Shown: in pieces, positions 1-8,955 of the stretch
Position numbering within the stretch: the first letter of the stretch is position 1
Layout: every line of letters begins with the position of its first letter
DNA from: Methylophaga sp.
GTDB taxonomy: Bacteria; Pseudomonadota; Gammaproteobacteria; Nitrosococcales; Methylophagaceae
DNA: 64,000 nucleotides
NCBI GenBank assembly: GCA_002696735.1
Contig: NZSL01000010.1
Coordinates: forward strand, 106,983-170,982
Reading direction: 5' to 3'
Translations under genes and position numbers: made by a program
The notes under the pieces: generated by a model
Seen by the model: only the letters and a program-made list of their open reading frames with translations
Told to the model about the DNA's origin: nothing
Databases searched by the model: none

Positions 1-1
1 C

Positions 2-640
2 ACTGGTGAGTTGCGGCTACCCGGGAAATTTATTCAGATTGCTGAACAGGTTGGTTTGATTCAGCAGATAGATCATTACGTTATTTACCACGCCCTGCAA
101 CAACTGGGGGCATTGCAAAAGCAGGGAAGAAACGTTTGTTTTGCCATAAACCTTTCTGGATTGGTTATTGATACATCCGTGTTATTGCCGTTGCTGGAAA
201 AGACGATTGCCGAACATCAAGTCAATCCCAATGGCATTATTTTTGAGATCACAGAAACGGTAGCAGTCTCTAATCTGCAGCAAGCCAAAGCCATGATGCA
301 GGCAATAAAAGCTTTAGGCTGTCGGTTTTCCCTAGATGATTTTGGCGTCGGGTTTTCATCATTTAACTATATGCGGGAACTGCCCGTCGATATCATCAAA
401 ATTGATGGCATCTTTATTAAAAATCTGGATAAAAATGCCGATGACCAGCTTTTTGTCAAAGCTTTAGTCGATGTCGCCAAAGGGCTTAATCGTCAGACCA
501 CTGCTGAGTTTGTCGAAAATGCGGAAATATTAGCGTTGTTAAGAGGCTATGGGGTGGATTTTGCTCAGGGTTATCACATTGGCCGCCCACAACCCGCGTT
601 GCTTGATAGTACGACCTGGTCTGAAACGGTTTCTAAATAA
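2..640 (+). CDS. EAL-domain protein (c-di-GMP phosphodiesterase type), 3' part only
   Basis: C-terminal part of an EAL domain; the reading frame is open to the left edge, so the start and the EAL signature itself lie outside the window. Visible family motifs are the FEITET metal-site glutamate, DDFG, KIDG and the late TTAEFVEN helix, which in active enzymes is usually xAExVE. EAL proteins hydrolyse cyclic di-GMP to pGpG at the inner membrane or in the cytoplasm. The spacing of the remaining metal-binding residues is normal, so activity is plausible, but it cannot be judged without the N-terminal half. A GGDEF or sensory domain may precede it. The next gene is 185 bp away and functionally unrelated. 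Confidence 0.9.
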   Translation, partial: TGELRLPGKFIQIAEQVGLIQQIDHYVIYHALQQLGALQKQGRNVCFAINLSGLVIDTSVLLPLLEKTIAEHQVNPNGIIFEITETVAVSNLQQAKAMMQAIKALGCRFSLDDFGVGFSSFNYMRELPVDIIKIDGIFIKNLDKNADDQLFVKALVDVAKGLNRQTTAEFVENAEILALLRGYGVDFAQGYHIGRPQPALLDSTTWSETVSK

Positions 641-825
641 AATTTTATTGATAGTGCGCTTCATGCTTGTGCAACAAGGGCGTCACTTCGAATCATCTTG
701 GTGCAAAAAGCCTCTTCTCAAAACCAAACATAAACATTAACTAATTGATATTAAAGCATTAAGTAAGTCAGGCATAAAACATGCAAACTGCTTACCTGTT
801 TACATCAATTCAATCTGGAGCGTTT

Positions 826-1653
826 ATGTCTTATCTCATACCAAGCGAATTTACTAAAAAAATGGTCGATGCCGGTGAATCAAAGCTCAAAATGGCTACC
901 CGGGACGTATTAATTCGATCTTATATGGCAGGGGCTATCTTGACCCTGGCCGTGGCATTTGCTGTGACTGCAGCAGTACAGACCGGTTTGCCAATTGTTG
1001 GCGCATTAGTCTTCCCTGTCGGATTTGTTTTACTGAATTTATTGGGCTTTGATTTGCTGACAGGGGTATTTGCATTAGTACCATTAGCCCTTCTGGATAA
1101 ACGCCGCGGTTGTACCTTTAACGGCATGTTAAAAAACTGGTTACTGGTAGGCATTGGCAATCTGTTCGGTGCATTAACAACAGCACTGTTAGTTGGTATC
1201 GCCTGGACCTTTGCATTTACCGCTGAACCAGGCGCAGCTGGTCAGGCCATCGCTAAGGCTGCTGAGGCGCGCACGCTAGGATTTGCAGCGCATGGTGGTG
1301 CCGGTTGGTTAACGGTCTTTGTCGCTGGCATTCTGTGTAACTGGATGGTCTCTACCGGCGTGGTTGGTGCGATGCTGTCTAATTCAGTTGCCGGCAAAGT
1401 GGTGGCAATGTGGTTGCCTATCGCAGTGTTCTTCGGTCTGGTTTTCGAACATGCCGTCGTCAACATGTTCCTGTTCCCGATGGGTATGTTAATGGGCGCA
1501 GATATCACCATTGCTGACTGGTTATTGTGGAACGAAATCCCGGTCATCTTCGGTAATCTGGTCGGCGGTTTGGTACTGACTGGTGGCATGTTGTATGCGA
1601 CGCATTACAAAACCGGTGCACCTACCGCTGAATTTTCAGAAAAAATGAATTGA
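826..1653 (+). CDS. Formate/nitrite transporter (FNT) family channel, upstream of cynS
   Basis: A 275-residue FocA/NirC-type membrane protein with about six hydrophobic segments and the FNT re-entrant loop patterns (LLGFDLLTG near the N-terminal half-repeat, GLVFEHAVVNMF in the second). FNT proteins are pentameric channels for small monovalent anions such as formate, nitrite or hydrosulfide. The start at 826 is chosen because GGAG lies 5 nt upstream; an in-frame ATG at 781 would add 15 non-family residues. The gene precedes cyanase, so cyanate, bicarbonate or formate are candidate substrates; this is inference. A strong terminator follows immediately (1666-1696). A second, divergent FNT gene lies on the other side of cynS. 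Confidence 0.88.
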   Translation: MSYLIPSEFTKKMVDAGESKLKMATRDVLIRSYMAGAILTLAVAFAVTAAVQTGLPIVGALVFPVGFVLLNLLGFDLLTGVFALVPLALLDKRRGCTFNGMLKNWLLVGIGNLFGALTTALLVGIAWTFAFTAEPGAAGQAIAKAAEARTLGFAAHGGAGWLTVFVAGILCNWMVSTGVVGAMLSNSVAGKVVAMWLPIAVFFGLVFEHAVVNMFLFPMGMLMGADITIADWLLWNEIPVIFGNLVGGLVLTGGMLYATHYKTGAPTAEFSEKMN

Positions 1654-1665
1654 TTTCCTCGTTGG

Positions 1666-1696
1666 CCTGGCACCGGGTATTGGTGTCAGGTTTTTT
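1666..1696 (+). terminator. Intrinsic terminator between the FNT gene and cynS
   Basis: A 9-bp stem (CCTGGCACC paired with GGTGTCAGG, one G-T wobble) with a 7-nt loop is followed directly by TTTTTT. It begins 13 nt after the FNT stop codon, and its T-run ends 27 nt before the cynS ATG. Transcription of cynS from the FNT promoter would have to pass it. Confidence 0.8.
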
Positions 1697-1723
1697 ATTC
1701 GTACAAAAGATTTTGGAGTGACA

Positions 1724-2164
1724 ATGAATAAACTTGCTATGACGCAAGCCATCATGGTGGCAAAAGAAACTAAAGAACTGACCTGGGAAAAAATCGGTGA
1801 AGCCATTGGCATGTCACCGGAATGGACAGCATCAGCCTGTCTTGGAATGAACAGCATGCCGGCCGAAACCGCCAAAAAACTGTGTCAGTCACTGGATTTG
1901 GGCACTGAAGTGGAACTGGCTCTGCAGAAATATCCGAACAAGCAATGGGACCAAACGGTTCCTACCGATCCATTGCTCTACCGTCTTTATGAAATGATGT
2001 CGGTTTATGGTCCAACCATTAAAGAAATTGTGCATGAAAAATGTGGCGATGGCATTGTCAGTGCCATTGATTTTGCCATGAATATCGAGAAAAAACCGGA
2101 TCCGAAAGGTGATCGGATTGTCATCACCCTGGATGGTAAATTTCTTCCGTATAAATCCTGGTAA
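1724..2164 (+). CDS. cynS: Cyanate hydratase (cyanase)
   Basis: A 146-residue cyanase, close to the usual length of about 150-156. It converts cyanate and bicarbonate to ammonia and CO2 (via carbamate), detoxifying cyanate and releasing nitrogen. An N-terminal helix-turn-helix-like domain (about residues 1-75) is followed by the catalytic domain. The catalytic triad is present: Arg87 and Glu90 in YRLYEMM, and Ser113 in GIVSAIDF (Arg96, Glu99 and Ser122 in E. coli). The ATG at 1724 is preferred over an in-frame GTG at 1718 because GGAG at 1715 lies 5 nt before the ATG and overlaps the GTG. No CynR-type regulator is adjacent. Confidence 0.97.
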   Translation: MNKLAMTQAIMVAKETKELTWEKIGEAIGMSPEWTASACLGMNSMPAETAKKLCQSLDLGTEVELALQKYPNKQWDQTVPTDPLLYRLYEMMSVYGPTIKEIVHEKCGDGIVSAIDFAMNIEKKPDPKGDRIVITLDGKFLPYKSW

Positions 2165-2193
2165 GTCTACTGAATAAAGTCAGGTAAAAAAGT

Positions 2194-2222
2194 AAGCTGC
2201 ACTGCCTTGCACAGTGCAGCTT
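2194..2222. terminator. Bidirectional terminator between cynS and the second FNT gene
   Basis: A perfect 11-bp inverted repeat (AAGCTGCACTG and CAGTGCAGCTT) with a 7-nt loop. An A-run lies on its left and an AT-rich tract on its right, between two convergent genes, so it can serve both strands. Confidence 0.82.
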
Positions 2223-2227
2223 AAATT

Positions 2228-3076
2228 TTATCTATTAGGACGAGCGTAGACATAAACCAAATAGTAAGCCATTGCTACAAATCCAGCTCCACCGACAATA
2301 TTTCCCAACGTAACGGGGATAATATTACCCATTAAGCCACCAAAATCCAGTGTGGCCAGCTGCGCGGCATCAAAATGACCGGCAGCCACAATGGCTTGAT
2401 CAGTTGCGGCTATCATCGCAATTGGAATCATGTACATATTCGCCACGCAATGCTCAAACCCCATCGCCACAAAGCCTGAGATGGGAAATAACACGGCCAT
2501 CACTTTATCCGTCACACTACGTGATGCGTAGACCATCCAGCTGCCTAGACAGACCAGTACATTACAGAATAATCCGCGGACAAAAGCTTCTGTAGTGGTA
2601 TGGTCAACTTTGGCAAGACCGGTTTTTATCGCAGTAACACCTACCCCCAGATTGCCATCACTTAAATAGCCGGAGAGATAAACCAGATAAACAGTGACTA
2701 AAGCACCGACCAGATTACCAACATAGACAATGCCCCAGTTGCGCATTAAAGATTTAAAACTTACCTGCCCTTTGGCGTAAGCCATCACCACCAGTGTATT
2801 TCCGGTAAATAACTCTGCCCCGGCTATCACCACCAGAATAAAGCCCAAGGCAAATACCAGACCACCGACCAGTCTGGCCAGACCATATGCAGCACCGGCG
2901 TCCGTCATCACCACTGTGTAGTACATGGCGGCAAACGAGATAAACGCCCCCGCCATTAATGAGAGAATCACCAGTGGGATAATGGACATATTGGCCTTAT
3001 CCACGCCAACGGTTTTGACTTTTTCCGCGACTTCCGCTGGCGTGAAAGCATCGACAAACTTGCCGAAATCAGACAT
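2228..3076 (-). CDS. Formate/nitrite transporter (FNT) family channel, FocA-like
   Basis: A 282-residue FNT-family protein convergent with cynS. Six hydrophobic segments are visible, as are the FNT half-repeat motifs AGAELFTGNTLVVMAYAKG and MGFEHCVANMYMIPIAM, whose conserved His is the proposed substrate-gating residue. It is more FocA-like than the channel upstream of cynS, so formate is a reasonable substrate, which would matter in a methylotroph that oxidises C1 compounds to formate. Substrate assignment within FNT proteins from sequence alone is unreliable. The 300-bp upstream gap gives it its own promoter region. It shares the bidirectional terminator at 2194-2222 with cynS. Confidence 0.9.
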   Translation of the reverse strand: MSDFGKFVDAFTPAEVAEKVKTVGVDKANMSIIPLVILSLMAGAFISFAAMYYTVVMTDAGAAYGLARLVGGLVFALGFILVVIAGAELFTGNTLVVMAYAKGQVSFKSLMRNWGIVYVGNLVGALVTVYLVYLSGYLSDGNLGVGVTAIKTGLAKVDHTTTEAFVRGLFCNVLVCLGSWMVYASRSVTDKVMAVLFPISGFVAMGFEHCVANMYMIPIAMIAATDQAIVAAGHFDAAQLATLDFGGLMGNIIPVTLGNIVGGAGFVAMAYYLVYVYARPNR

Positions 3077-3243
3077 GAGTAGTTACCTGTGAGAGATAAG
3101 GACAAAGTCCGGCATTATATCAGTGACTTGCAACGCTTTGCAGGGATTGTATTCCCAACTTCAGTAATGATTATTTAAGCTCAACAGGTAATACAGGCGA
3201 AATAATCTTTAACCAAAGTTCTGAATCATGGTTTCATTAAAAT

Positions 3244-3274
3244 ATCGAGTTGGGTAAGTTTTACCCAACTCGAT
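3244..3274. repeat. Perfect 14-bp inverted repeat, 3-nt spacer
   Basis: ATCGAGTTGGGTAA is followed after GTT by its exact reverse complement. It lies in the 298-bp gap between the FNT promoter region and the clpB terminator, and no T-run follows on either strand. It could be an operator for the FNT gene, a processing hairpin or a remnant repeat. Apart from this and the clpB terminator, nothing else was recognised in the 3077-3374 gap. Confidence 0.6.
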
Positions 3275-3328
3275 AAATGATTCCCGTTTTAACAGGCTCT
3301 GTTACTCTTTCAGCGCCGCTTGTTAGAC

Positions 3329-3357
3329 AAAAAAATAGCCTCAAGCAGAGGTGGCTA
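3329..3357 (-). terminator. Intrinsic terminator of clpB
   Basis: On the minus strand, TAGCC pairs with GGCTA (CCTC/GAGG can extend the stem) and seven T residues follow directly. It lies 18 nt beyond the clpB stop codon. Confidence 0.7.
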
Positions 3358-3374
3358 TGAGAGAACAACAGCAT

Positions 3375-5960
3375 CTAGTGCATCAGCTCACTGGTAAAGG
3401 TTAATTCTTCATCCTGCACATCTACCTTGATAACCTGTCCGGCCACAAAGCGACCAGACAATAAAGCCTGGGCTAACGGGTTTTCCAACTCATGCTGAAT
3501 TACCCGTTTTAAAGGTCTGGCACCATAGACCGGATCAAACCCTGCTTCAGACAGCATATCCAGTGCCGCATCAGATAATTCCAGTCCCATTTCTTTTTCT
3601 GCAAGACGTTGCCGCAAGTGTGACAGCTGTATATCGGCAATGGCACGAATTTGTGATTTCTGTAACGGATGAAAGACCACCACATCATCCACACGGTTAA
3701 TAAATTCCGGACGGAAATGTTGTCCGACAATTTCCATTACCGCATTTTTCATGGCGTCATAATTATCTTCACCCGCCATTTCCTGAATCACATTGGAGCC
3801 CAGATTGGAGGTCATCACAATAACGGTATTTCTAAAATCAACTGTTCGACCCTGTCCATCTGTCAGCCGACCGTCATCCAATACCTGCAACAGAATATTA
3901 AACACATCCGGATGCGCTTTTTCGACCTCATCCAGCAGGATCACTGAATACGGTTTACGGCGCACCGCTTCCGTCAGATAACCGCCTTCTTCGTAGCCGA
4001 CATAACCGGGAGGTGCGCCGACCAGACGAGCAACCGAATGTTTTTCCATAAACTCGGACATATCAATTCGTACCATCGCTTCTTCGGTATCAAATAAAAA
4101 TGTTGCCAGCGATTTGCACAGCTCGGTTTTACCCACACCCGTTGGCCCCAAAAACAGGAATGAACCGTTAGGACGATTGGGATCTGATAAACCAGCACGA
4201 CTGCGGCGGATGGCATTGGCAACTGAATTGACGGCTTCGTCCTGACCGATAACCCGTTTATGCAAAGCTTCATCCATTTTCAACAGTTTATCGCGTTCAC
4301 CTTCCAGCATTTTGGACACTGGGATCCCGGTCCATTTGGAAACCACTTCAGCAATTTCCTCTTCGCCGACACGATTTCGTAGCAAGGTGAAGTCCTGCAT
4401 TTCTGCCTGCGTGGCAATATCCAACTGTTTTTCCAACGCAGGAATACGGCCATATTGCAGTTCAGACATTTTTTCCAGATTACCGCTACGATTGGCGGAC
4501 TCCAGTTCCAGCCGAGCTTTTTCGAGTTCTTCCTTAATATGCTGACTGCCATGTAAAGCCGCTTTTTCTGATTTCCAGACTTCTTCCAGATCGGTGTATT
4601 CGCGGGCCAGTTTTTTCATTTCGGTTTCCAGCGTATCCAAACGTTTTTTGGATGCTTCATCCGATTCTTTCTGTAAGGCAACACGCTCAATTTTAAGTTG
4701 AATTAACCTTCTTTCAAGACGGTCCAGCACTTCCGGTTTGGAATCAATTTCCATCCGAATGCGGCTGGCGGCTTCATCAATCAGATCAATGGCTTTATCC
4801 GGCAGATTGCGGTCGGTGATATAACGATGCGATAAGGTCGCTGCAGCAACGATGGCTGGATCAGTAATATCTACGCCATGATGCACTTCATAACGCTCAC
4901 TTAAGCCACGCAGGATAGCGATAGTGGACTCTACACTGGGTTCGCCCACCAGCACTTTCTGAAAGCGACGTTCCAGAGCGGCATCTTTTTCAACATATTG
5001 GCGATATTCATCCAGCGTAGTCGCGCCAATACAATGCAACTCACCCCGGGCCAAAGCGGGTTTCAGCATATTACCTGCATCCATTGACCCTTCAGCTTTA
5101 CCAGCACCGACCATGGTGTGAATTTCATCGATAAACAGAATGATCTGACCTTCCTGTTTAGACAGGTCACTGAGTACAGCTTTTAGACGTTCTTCAAATT
5201 CACCACGGAATTTGGCACCAGCAATTAACGAGCCCATATCGAGGGAAAGCACTCGTTTGTTTTTCATGCCTTCAGGCACTTCACCGTTAACAATACGCTG
5301 GGCTAAACCTTCAACAATCGCCGTTTTACCGACGCCGGGTTCACCGATCAATACCGGATTGTTTTTGGTACGACGTTGCAAGACCTGGATGGTGCGGCGA
5401 ATTTCATCATCTCGACCAATGACTGGATCCAGCTTACCACTTTCGGCACGAGCAGTTAGATCAATAGTGTATTTTTCCAGCGCCTGACGCTGTTCTTCGG
5501 CATTTTGATCAGTCACGCGTTCGCCCCCACGAATTTTGTCTATCACATTATTAATATTGGTTTTGTTGGCTCCATGTTTACGCAGCAATTCACCTGTCTG
5601 GCTTTTATCTTCTACCGCTGCCAACACCAATAGCTCGCTGGAAATAAACTGGTCTTGACGTTGCTGCGCCAATTTATCCGTTTGATTTAATAATCGGTTC
5701 AAGTCTGAAGATATGCGGACATCCCCATTACCACCTTCAACTTGGGCAAAACGGTTTAACTGGGCTTCCAGATCAGCCTGATAAGCTGGAACGTTAACAC
5801 CACTTTGTGCCAATAACGGTTTTACCGTGCCCCCTTGTTGATTTAATAACGCCAACAGTAAGTGTGCCGGTTCTATAATTTGATGATCGCGTCCAACAGC
5901 CAGACTTTGTGCGGCGCCAAGTGCTTCCTGGAACTTGCTGGTGAGTTTATCGATTTGCAT
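3375..5960 (-). CDS. clpB: ATP-dependent chaperone ClpB
   Basis: A full-length 861-residue AAA+ disaggregase. Domains in order: the N-terminal ClpN double repeat (about 1-145), nucleotide-binding domain 1 with Walker A GEPGVGKT and Walker B ILFIDE, the long coiled-coil middle domain (about 410-525) that marks ClpB and distinguishes it from ClpA, nucleotide-binding domain 2 with GPTGVGKT and VILLDE, and the C-terminal small domain. As a cytosolic hexamer it works with DnaK/DnaJ to pull proteins out of aggregates. There is no ClpP-docking IGF/L loop. It is monocistronic, with a sigma-32-type promoter at 5996-6021 and its own terminator. Confidence 0.98.
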   Translation of the reverse strand: MQIDKLTSKFQEALGAAQSLAVGRDHQIIEPAHLLLALLNQQGGTVKPLLAQSGVNVPAYQADLEAQLNRFAQVEGGNGDVRISSDLNRLLNQTDKLAQQRQDQFISSELLVLAAVEDKSQTGELLRKHGANKTNINNVIDKIRGGERVTDQNAEEQRQALEKYTIDLTARAESGKLDPVIGRDDEIRRTIQVLQRRTKNNPVLIGEPGVGKTAIVEGLAQRIVNGEVPEGMKNKRVLSLDMGSLIAGAKFRGEFEERLKAVLSDLSKQEGQIILFIDEIHTMVGAGKAEGSMDAGNMLKPALARGELHCIGATTLDEYRQYVEKDAALERRFQKVLVGEPSVESTIAILRGLSERYEVHHGVDITDPAIVAAATLSHRYITDRNLPDKAIDLIDEAASRIRMEIDSKPEVLDRLERRLIQLKIERVALQKESDEASKKRLDTLETEMKKLAREYTDLEEVWKSEKAALHGSQHIKEELEKARLELESANRSGNLEKMSELQYGRIPALEKQLDIATQAEMQDFTLLRNRVGEEEIAEVVSKWTGIPVSKMLEGERDKLLKMDEALHKRVIGQDEAVNSVANAIRRSRAGLSDPNRPNGSFLFLGPTGVGKTELCKSLATFLFDTEEAMVRIDMSEFMEKHSVARLVGAPPGYVGYEEGGYLTEAVRRKPYSVILLDEVEKAHPDVFNILLQVLDDGRLTDGQGRTVDFRNTVIVMTSNLGSNVIQEMAGEDNYDAMKNAVMEIVGQHFRPEFINRVDDVVVFHPLQKSQIRAIADIQLSHLRQRLAEKEMGLELSDAALDMLSEAGFDPVYGARPLKRVIQHELENPLAQALLSGRFVAGQVIKVDVQDEELTFTSELMH

Positions 5961-5995
5961 CGTAATATCCCTGTAAAAAATAAGTTAATTACAAA

Positions 5996-6021
5996 ATGGG
6001 GGATGCTGTTCAGAAATCAAG
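5996..6021 (-). promoter_or_regulatory. Sigma-32 (heat-shock) promoter of clpB
   Basis: On the minus strand, CTTGATT (6021-6015), a 13-nt spacer and CCCCAT (6001-5996) match the heat-shock consensus CTTGAAA-N13-CCCCAT almost exactly. The expected transcription start is about 25 nt upstream of the clpB ATG. This implies RpoH control of clpB in this organism. Confidence 0.8.
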
Positions 6022-6107
6022 TAATCGTCCTCAGAAAAGATCACTATTTTCTGAACTTACTAAGTAATTGAAAGTATTTTAATTGTATATAAATGACAAA
6101 ATAAACC

Positions 6108-6788
6108 TTAACTTGACTTGACGCTGACTGGCGTTTCAATTGCTAAGCTAATATCTTGCAGACAGGTCAACATTGTTTCTGGTGAACAGGTTAACGAAGG
6201 AGCCATAGTGAGCTGAACTCGACTTGGCACAAAGGGTGCGGTAAACACTTTCCCCTGAGCTCTCACACCATCAATACGTACAGGAAACACTGGTGCACCT
6301 GACCAGCTTGCCAGCCGGCCTACGCCCCCCTTAATTTTTCTTGGTGGATCAGTATCCAGATGAATTTTTCCGTGGGGAAACAGCGCGATAATCTCACCTT
6401 GTTGCAAAGCTCTTAAGGCCTGTCTCAACGCCTGCTCAGGACGGCCGGAACGATCAACAGGAATACAACCTGCCTTTTTAAAAACCCAACTGACCAAAGG
6501 TCGCTCATACTCTTCCCGAGCAATCAAAAAGCGTAACGGACGTTTGCTGGCTGATATCAGTAATAATGGATCGACACCAGATACATGGTTGGCGACTATA
6601 ATCGCCGGGCCAGTCTCTGGCAGATTTATTTTCTGTTGCGGTAAATGCTGAATATACCGGCAGATTAAGCGGGTCCAGCCATCCAGCCAGTTAACGGACG
6701 GTCCGCCCCAATCAGCTTCAGCATGAATAATGCCGATAAGCCAGATGCTGAAAGCGATTAATAGGAATAAACCAAGATATATGATCAT
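6108..6788 (-). CDS. 1-acyl-sn-glycerol-3-phosphate acyltransferase-like protein (PlsC family)
   Basis: A 226-residue protein with an N-terminal membrane helix (about 4-22) and the acyltransferase motif NHVSGVD, giving the catalytic His68-x4-Asp73 pair. Family members transfer fatty acyl groups to lysophosphatidate or related lipids at the inner membrane. The third family motif, normally FPEGTRS, reads FPHGKIH here (residues 137-143), so the glutamate that helps bind the glycerol phosphate is replaced by His. This suggests a different acceptor or a divergent subfamily. The start codon overlaps the stop of the upstream yciO-type gene by 4 nt, so the two are probably translationally coupled. 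It may not be the housekeeping PlsC. Confidence 0.8.
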   Translation of the reverse strand: MIIYLGLFLLIAFSIWLIGIIHAEADWGGPSVNWLDGWTRLICRYIQHLPQQKINLPETGPAIIVANHVSGVDPLLLISASKRPLRFLIAREEYERPLVSWVFKKAGCIPVDRSGRPEQALRQALRALQQGEIIALFPHGKIHLDTDPPRKIKGGVGRLASWSGAPVFPVRIDGVRAQGKVFTAPFVPSRVQLTMAPSLTCSPETMLTCLQDISLAIETPVSVKSS

Positions 6789-7411
6789 TCCACCTCAAAC
6801 GGTTCAGGATCACCCATACCAACGCGAACCACTTCGGGTAAGTCATTTACAAACTCGACAACGGTCGTCGGCTCACTGCCACATGCTCCGCCATCAATAA
6901 TCAAATCCACATGTTTACTCAATTGATCGGCTATTTCATCGGCTTCGGTCATCGGCATGGTTTCGCCTGGCAAAATAAGTGTTGAACTCATTAACGGTTC
7001 ATTCAGTTCTTCTAATAAGGCCAGGGCAATATTGTTAACCGGAATCCGTAAACCAATGGTTTTACGTTTGGGATGCTGCAATCGGCGGGGCACCTCTTTA
7101 GTAGCTGGTAATACAAATGTATAGGGGCCTGGGGTATGCGCCTTAATCAAGCGGAAAACGGCATTATTGAATTTGGCGTATACCGATAGCTCAGACAAAT
7201 CCCGGCACACCAGGGTGAAATTGTGATCAGCATCCAGTTGGCGCAAACGACGTATGCGATCCATAGCCCCTTTATCACCCAAATGGCATCCCAGTGCATA
7301 GCCCGAATCAGTTGGATAAACCACCAAACCACCATTCATTATGATCTGACAGGCTTGTTTAATCAGTCGCGGTTGCGGGTTATCCGGGTGAATTTGAAAA
7401 TACTGGCTCAT
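6785..7411 (-). CDS. yciO: Sua5/YciO/YrdC-family protein (YciO type)
   Basis: A 208-residue YrdC-fold protein. The family includes L-threonylcarbamoyladenylate synthases for tRNA t6A37. The N-terminal YPTDSGYALGCHLGDK stretch and the later SSTLILPGE segment are the conserved ATP/threonine-binding pocket signatures. The length, and the neighbouring PHP-domain RNase gene of the trpH/yciV type upstream, mark it as the YciO branch rather than TsaC, which makes a role in t6A less certain. It overlaps the following acyltransferase gene by ATGA. A separate TsaC/Sua5 gene is expected elsewhere in the genome. Confidence 0.88.
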   Translation of the reverse strand: MSQYFQIHPDNPQPRLIKQACQIIMNGGLVVYPTDSGYALGCHLGDKGAMDRIRRLRQLDADHNFTLVCRDLSELSVYAKFNNAVFRLIKAHTPGPYTFVLPATKEVPRRLQHPKRKTIGLRIPVNNIALALLEELNEPLMSSTLILPGETMPMTEADEIADQLSKHVDLIIDGGACGSEPTTVVEFVNDLPEVVRVGMGDPEPFEVE

Positions 7412-7481
7412 CTAAAACCTTCATTAGTTCTTTAGTTGGTTAATTACTTGTATATACCATAACCCATGGCACATGACCGTT

Positions 7482-8312
7482 TTAGTGCCATAAAGACCAT
7501 ACCGGTTTACAGGAGGCCGGCAATGGCAGAAATCGTCCAAGCTCGCTCCAAGTCTGTTCTGGACCATGAAAATCCGATCCACAGGAAGCAAGCAACTCAT
7601 AATGTTTGGCCAGTGCTGCTACATTTCTCAGTTGATCTGGATGCTGATGGCCGGAACTAACCTCAATGGCTTGTCCGCCCGCTGTTTTAAAATCATCAAT
7701 CAGTCGTCGCAGCTTGGTACCGGTCATTTTATAACGTAATGGATGAGCAATAACCGCTTGGCCGCCCGCATCGGTTATCCATTCAACTGCGGATTCTAGA
7801 TCAGTCCACTGTCCCGGCACATATCCGGGTTTACCTCGCACCAGAAAGCGTTTGAAAACGTCTTTAGTATTGGCGGCATGCCCTTGTTCGACCAGAAATT
7901 GTGCAAAATGCATTCGTCCTAACATAGTCTTCGACGCATATTTTCCGGCACCTTCAAGTGCACCCGAAATACCGGATTTTTCCAAACGCTGCGCAATTTG
8001 TTCAGCTCTTTGCTGCCGATATTGGCGGATATTGGCTAACCCGTTTTGCAATTTAGCATTTTCAATATCTATGTTAAGCCCGACAATATGCACCGTACTG
8101 CTATTCCAACTGACCGAAATTTCTACCCCGGGAATTAATATGAGTGGCTGTTCTGTGGCAGCCTCAAGCGCAGCCTTAATGCCCTCTGTACCATCATGAT
8201 CAGTAAGCGCAAGCACATCGACTCCTTGCTGAACAGCTCGTTCAACCAATGCTTTTGGAGACAGGGCGCCATCAGAGGCGGTGGAATGGCAATGCAGGTC
8301 ATAGTGCGTCAT
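7482..8312 (-). CDS. PHP-domain 5'-3' exoribonuclease, RNase AM type (YciV/TrpH)
   Basis: A 276-residue PHP phosphoesterase. The metal-binding motifs of the PHP fold are visible: DLHCHSTASDG at the N-terminus, LTDHDG, PGVEIS, AHPLR and the C-terminal SCGSDFHG. E. coli YciV (RNase AM, Rnm) removes 5' extensions of rRNAs and degrades short oligoribonucleotides and pAp. The same neighbour, yciO, follows in E. coli and here. It diverges from yciB across a 52-bp gap. Substrate assignment rests on family and synteny only. Confidence 0.88.
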   Translation of the reverse strand: MTHYDLHCHSTASDGALSPKALVERAVQQGVDVLALTDHDGTEGIKAALEAATEQPLILIPGVEISVSWNSSTVHIVGLNIDIENAKLQNGLANIRQYRQQRAEQIAQRLEKSGISGALEGAGKYASKTMLGRMHFAQFLVEQGHAANTKDVFKRFLVRGKPGYVPGQWTDLESAVEWITDAGGQAVIAHPLRYKMTGTKLRRLIDDFKTAGGQAIEVSSGHQHPDQLRNVAALAKHYELLASCGSDFHGPEQTWSELGRFLPLPASCKPVWSLWH

Positions 8313-8364
8313 GGTGTTGATTTTACGTTAGAATGTGGCATCTCTGTAATAACTGAATAAAAAG

Positions 8365-8955
8365 ATGAAACTATTTACTGATTTCCTGCCCATTATCCTG
8401 TTTTTCATTGCCTATAAATTTGGCGGTGGCGTCTACCATTGGAATGGTCAGGAATATGAGGTGGCCGGCATCTATGCTGCAACAGCGGTAATGATGGTCG
8501 CTACTCTACTTCAGGTTCTCTATGGTTTGCTGCGTCACGGCAAAGTGGAAAGACAGCATTTAATCACCTTCATTCTGGTGATGGTGCTTGGCGGGGCCAC
8601 GCTCTGGTTACAGAACCCGGAATTTGTGATGTGGAAACCCACTGCGGTGAACTGGTTGTTTGCATTAGCCTTCATTGGTGCCAGAGTGTTTACCGATAAA
8701 ACCCTGCTTGAGCGTCTCATGGCAGCGCATTTGCAATTGCCAACCGTGGTCTGGTCAAGACTGAACACGGCGTGGATTCTGTTTTTTATCTTTTCCGGAT
8801 TTCTGAATATTTATATCGCATATTACTACTCGGAAGAAACCTGGGTGAACTTCAAATTATTTGGCTCTTTGGCCATTACAGTGGTATTTATTGCCGGACA
8901 GGCCATTTATTTGTCCCGTCATATAAACGAAAATAATTCGAAGGATGCATCCTGA
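8365..8955 (+). CDS. yciB: Inner-membrane septation protein A (YciB)
   Basis: A 196-residue polytopic membrane protein, slightly longer than the E. coli YciB of 179 residues. It begins [22 protein letters not shown], the family's hallmark N-terminus, and has about five transmembrane segments with the conserved WRxxNxAW-like stretch [12 protein letters not shown]. YciB is linked to cell-envelope integrity and septum formation in enterics; its molecular function is unclear. The stop overlaps the next start as TGATG, so it is coupled to the yciI gene. Confidence 0.93.
   Translation: MKLFTDFLPIILFFIAYKFGGGVYHWNGQEYEVAGIYAATAVMMVATLLQVLYGLLRHGKVERQHLITFILVMVLGGATLWLQNPEFVMWKPTAVNWLFALAFIGARVFTDKTLLERLMAAHLQLPTVVWSRLNTAWILFFIFSGFLNIYIAYYYSEETWVNFKLFGSLAITVVFIAGQAIYLSRHINENNSKDAS

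Noticed and set aside
700..715. TTGGTGCA, a possible NtrC half-site or sigma-54 -24 element upstream of the first FNT gene
   Set aside because: The second half-site is missing and GG to GC spacing is 8 rather than 10 nt, so neither an NtrC dyad nor a sigma-54 promoter is supported.
549..740. A 63-codon ORF overlapping the end of the EAL gene
   Set aside because: It is mostly a shadow of the EAL frame, with no family resemblance and no ribosome-binding site.
7462..7490. GGCAC/GTGCC inverted repeat after the PHP-domain gene
   Set aside because: Only 5 bp with a 12-nt loop and no T-run; too weak to call a terminator.
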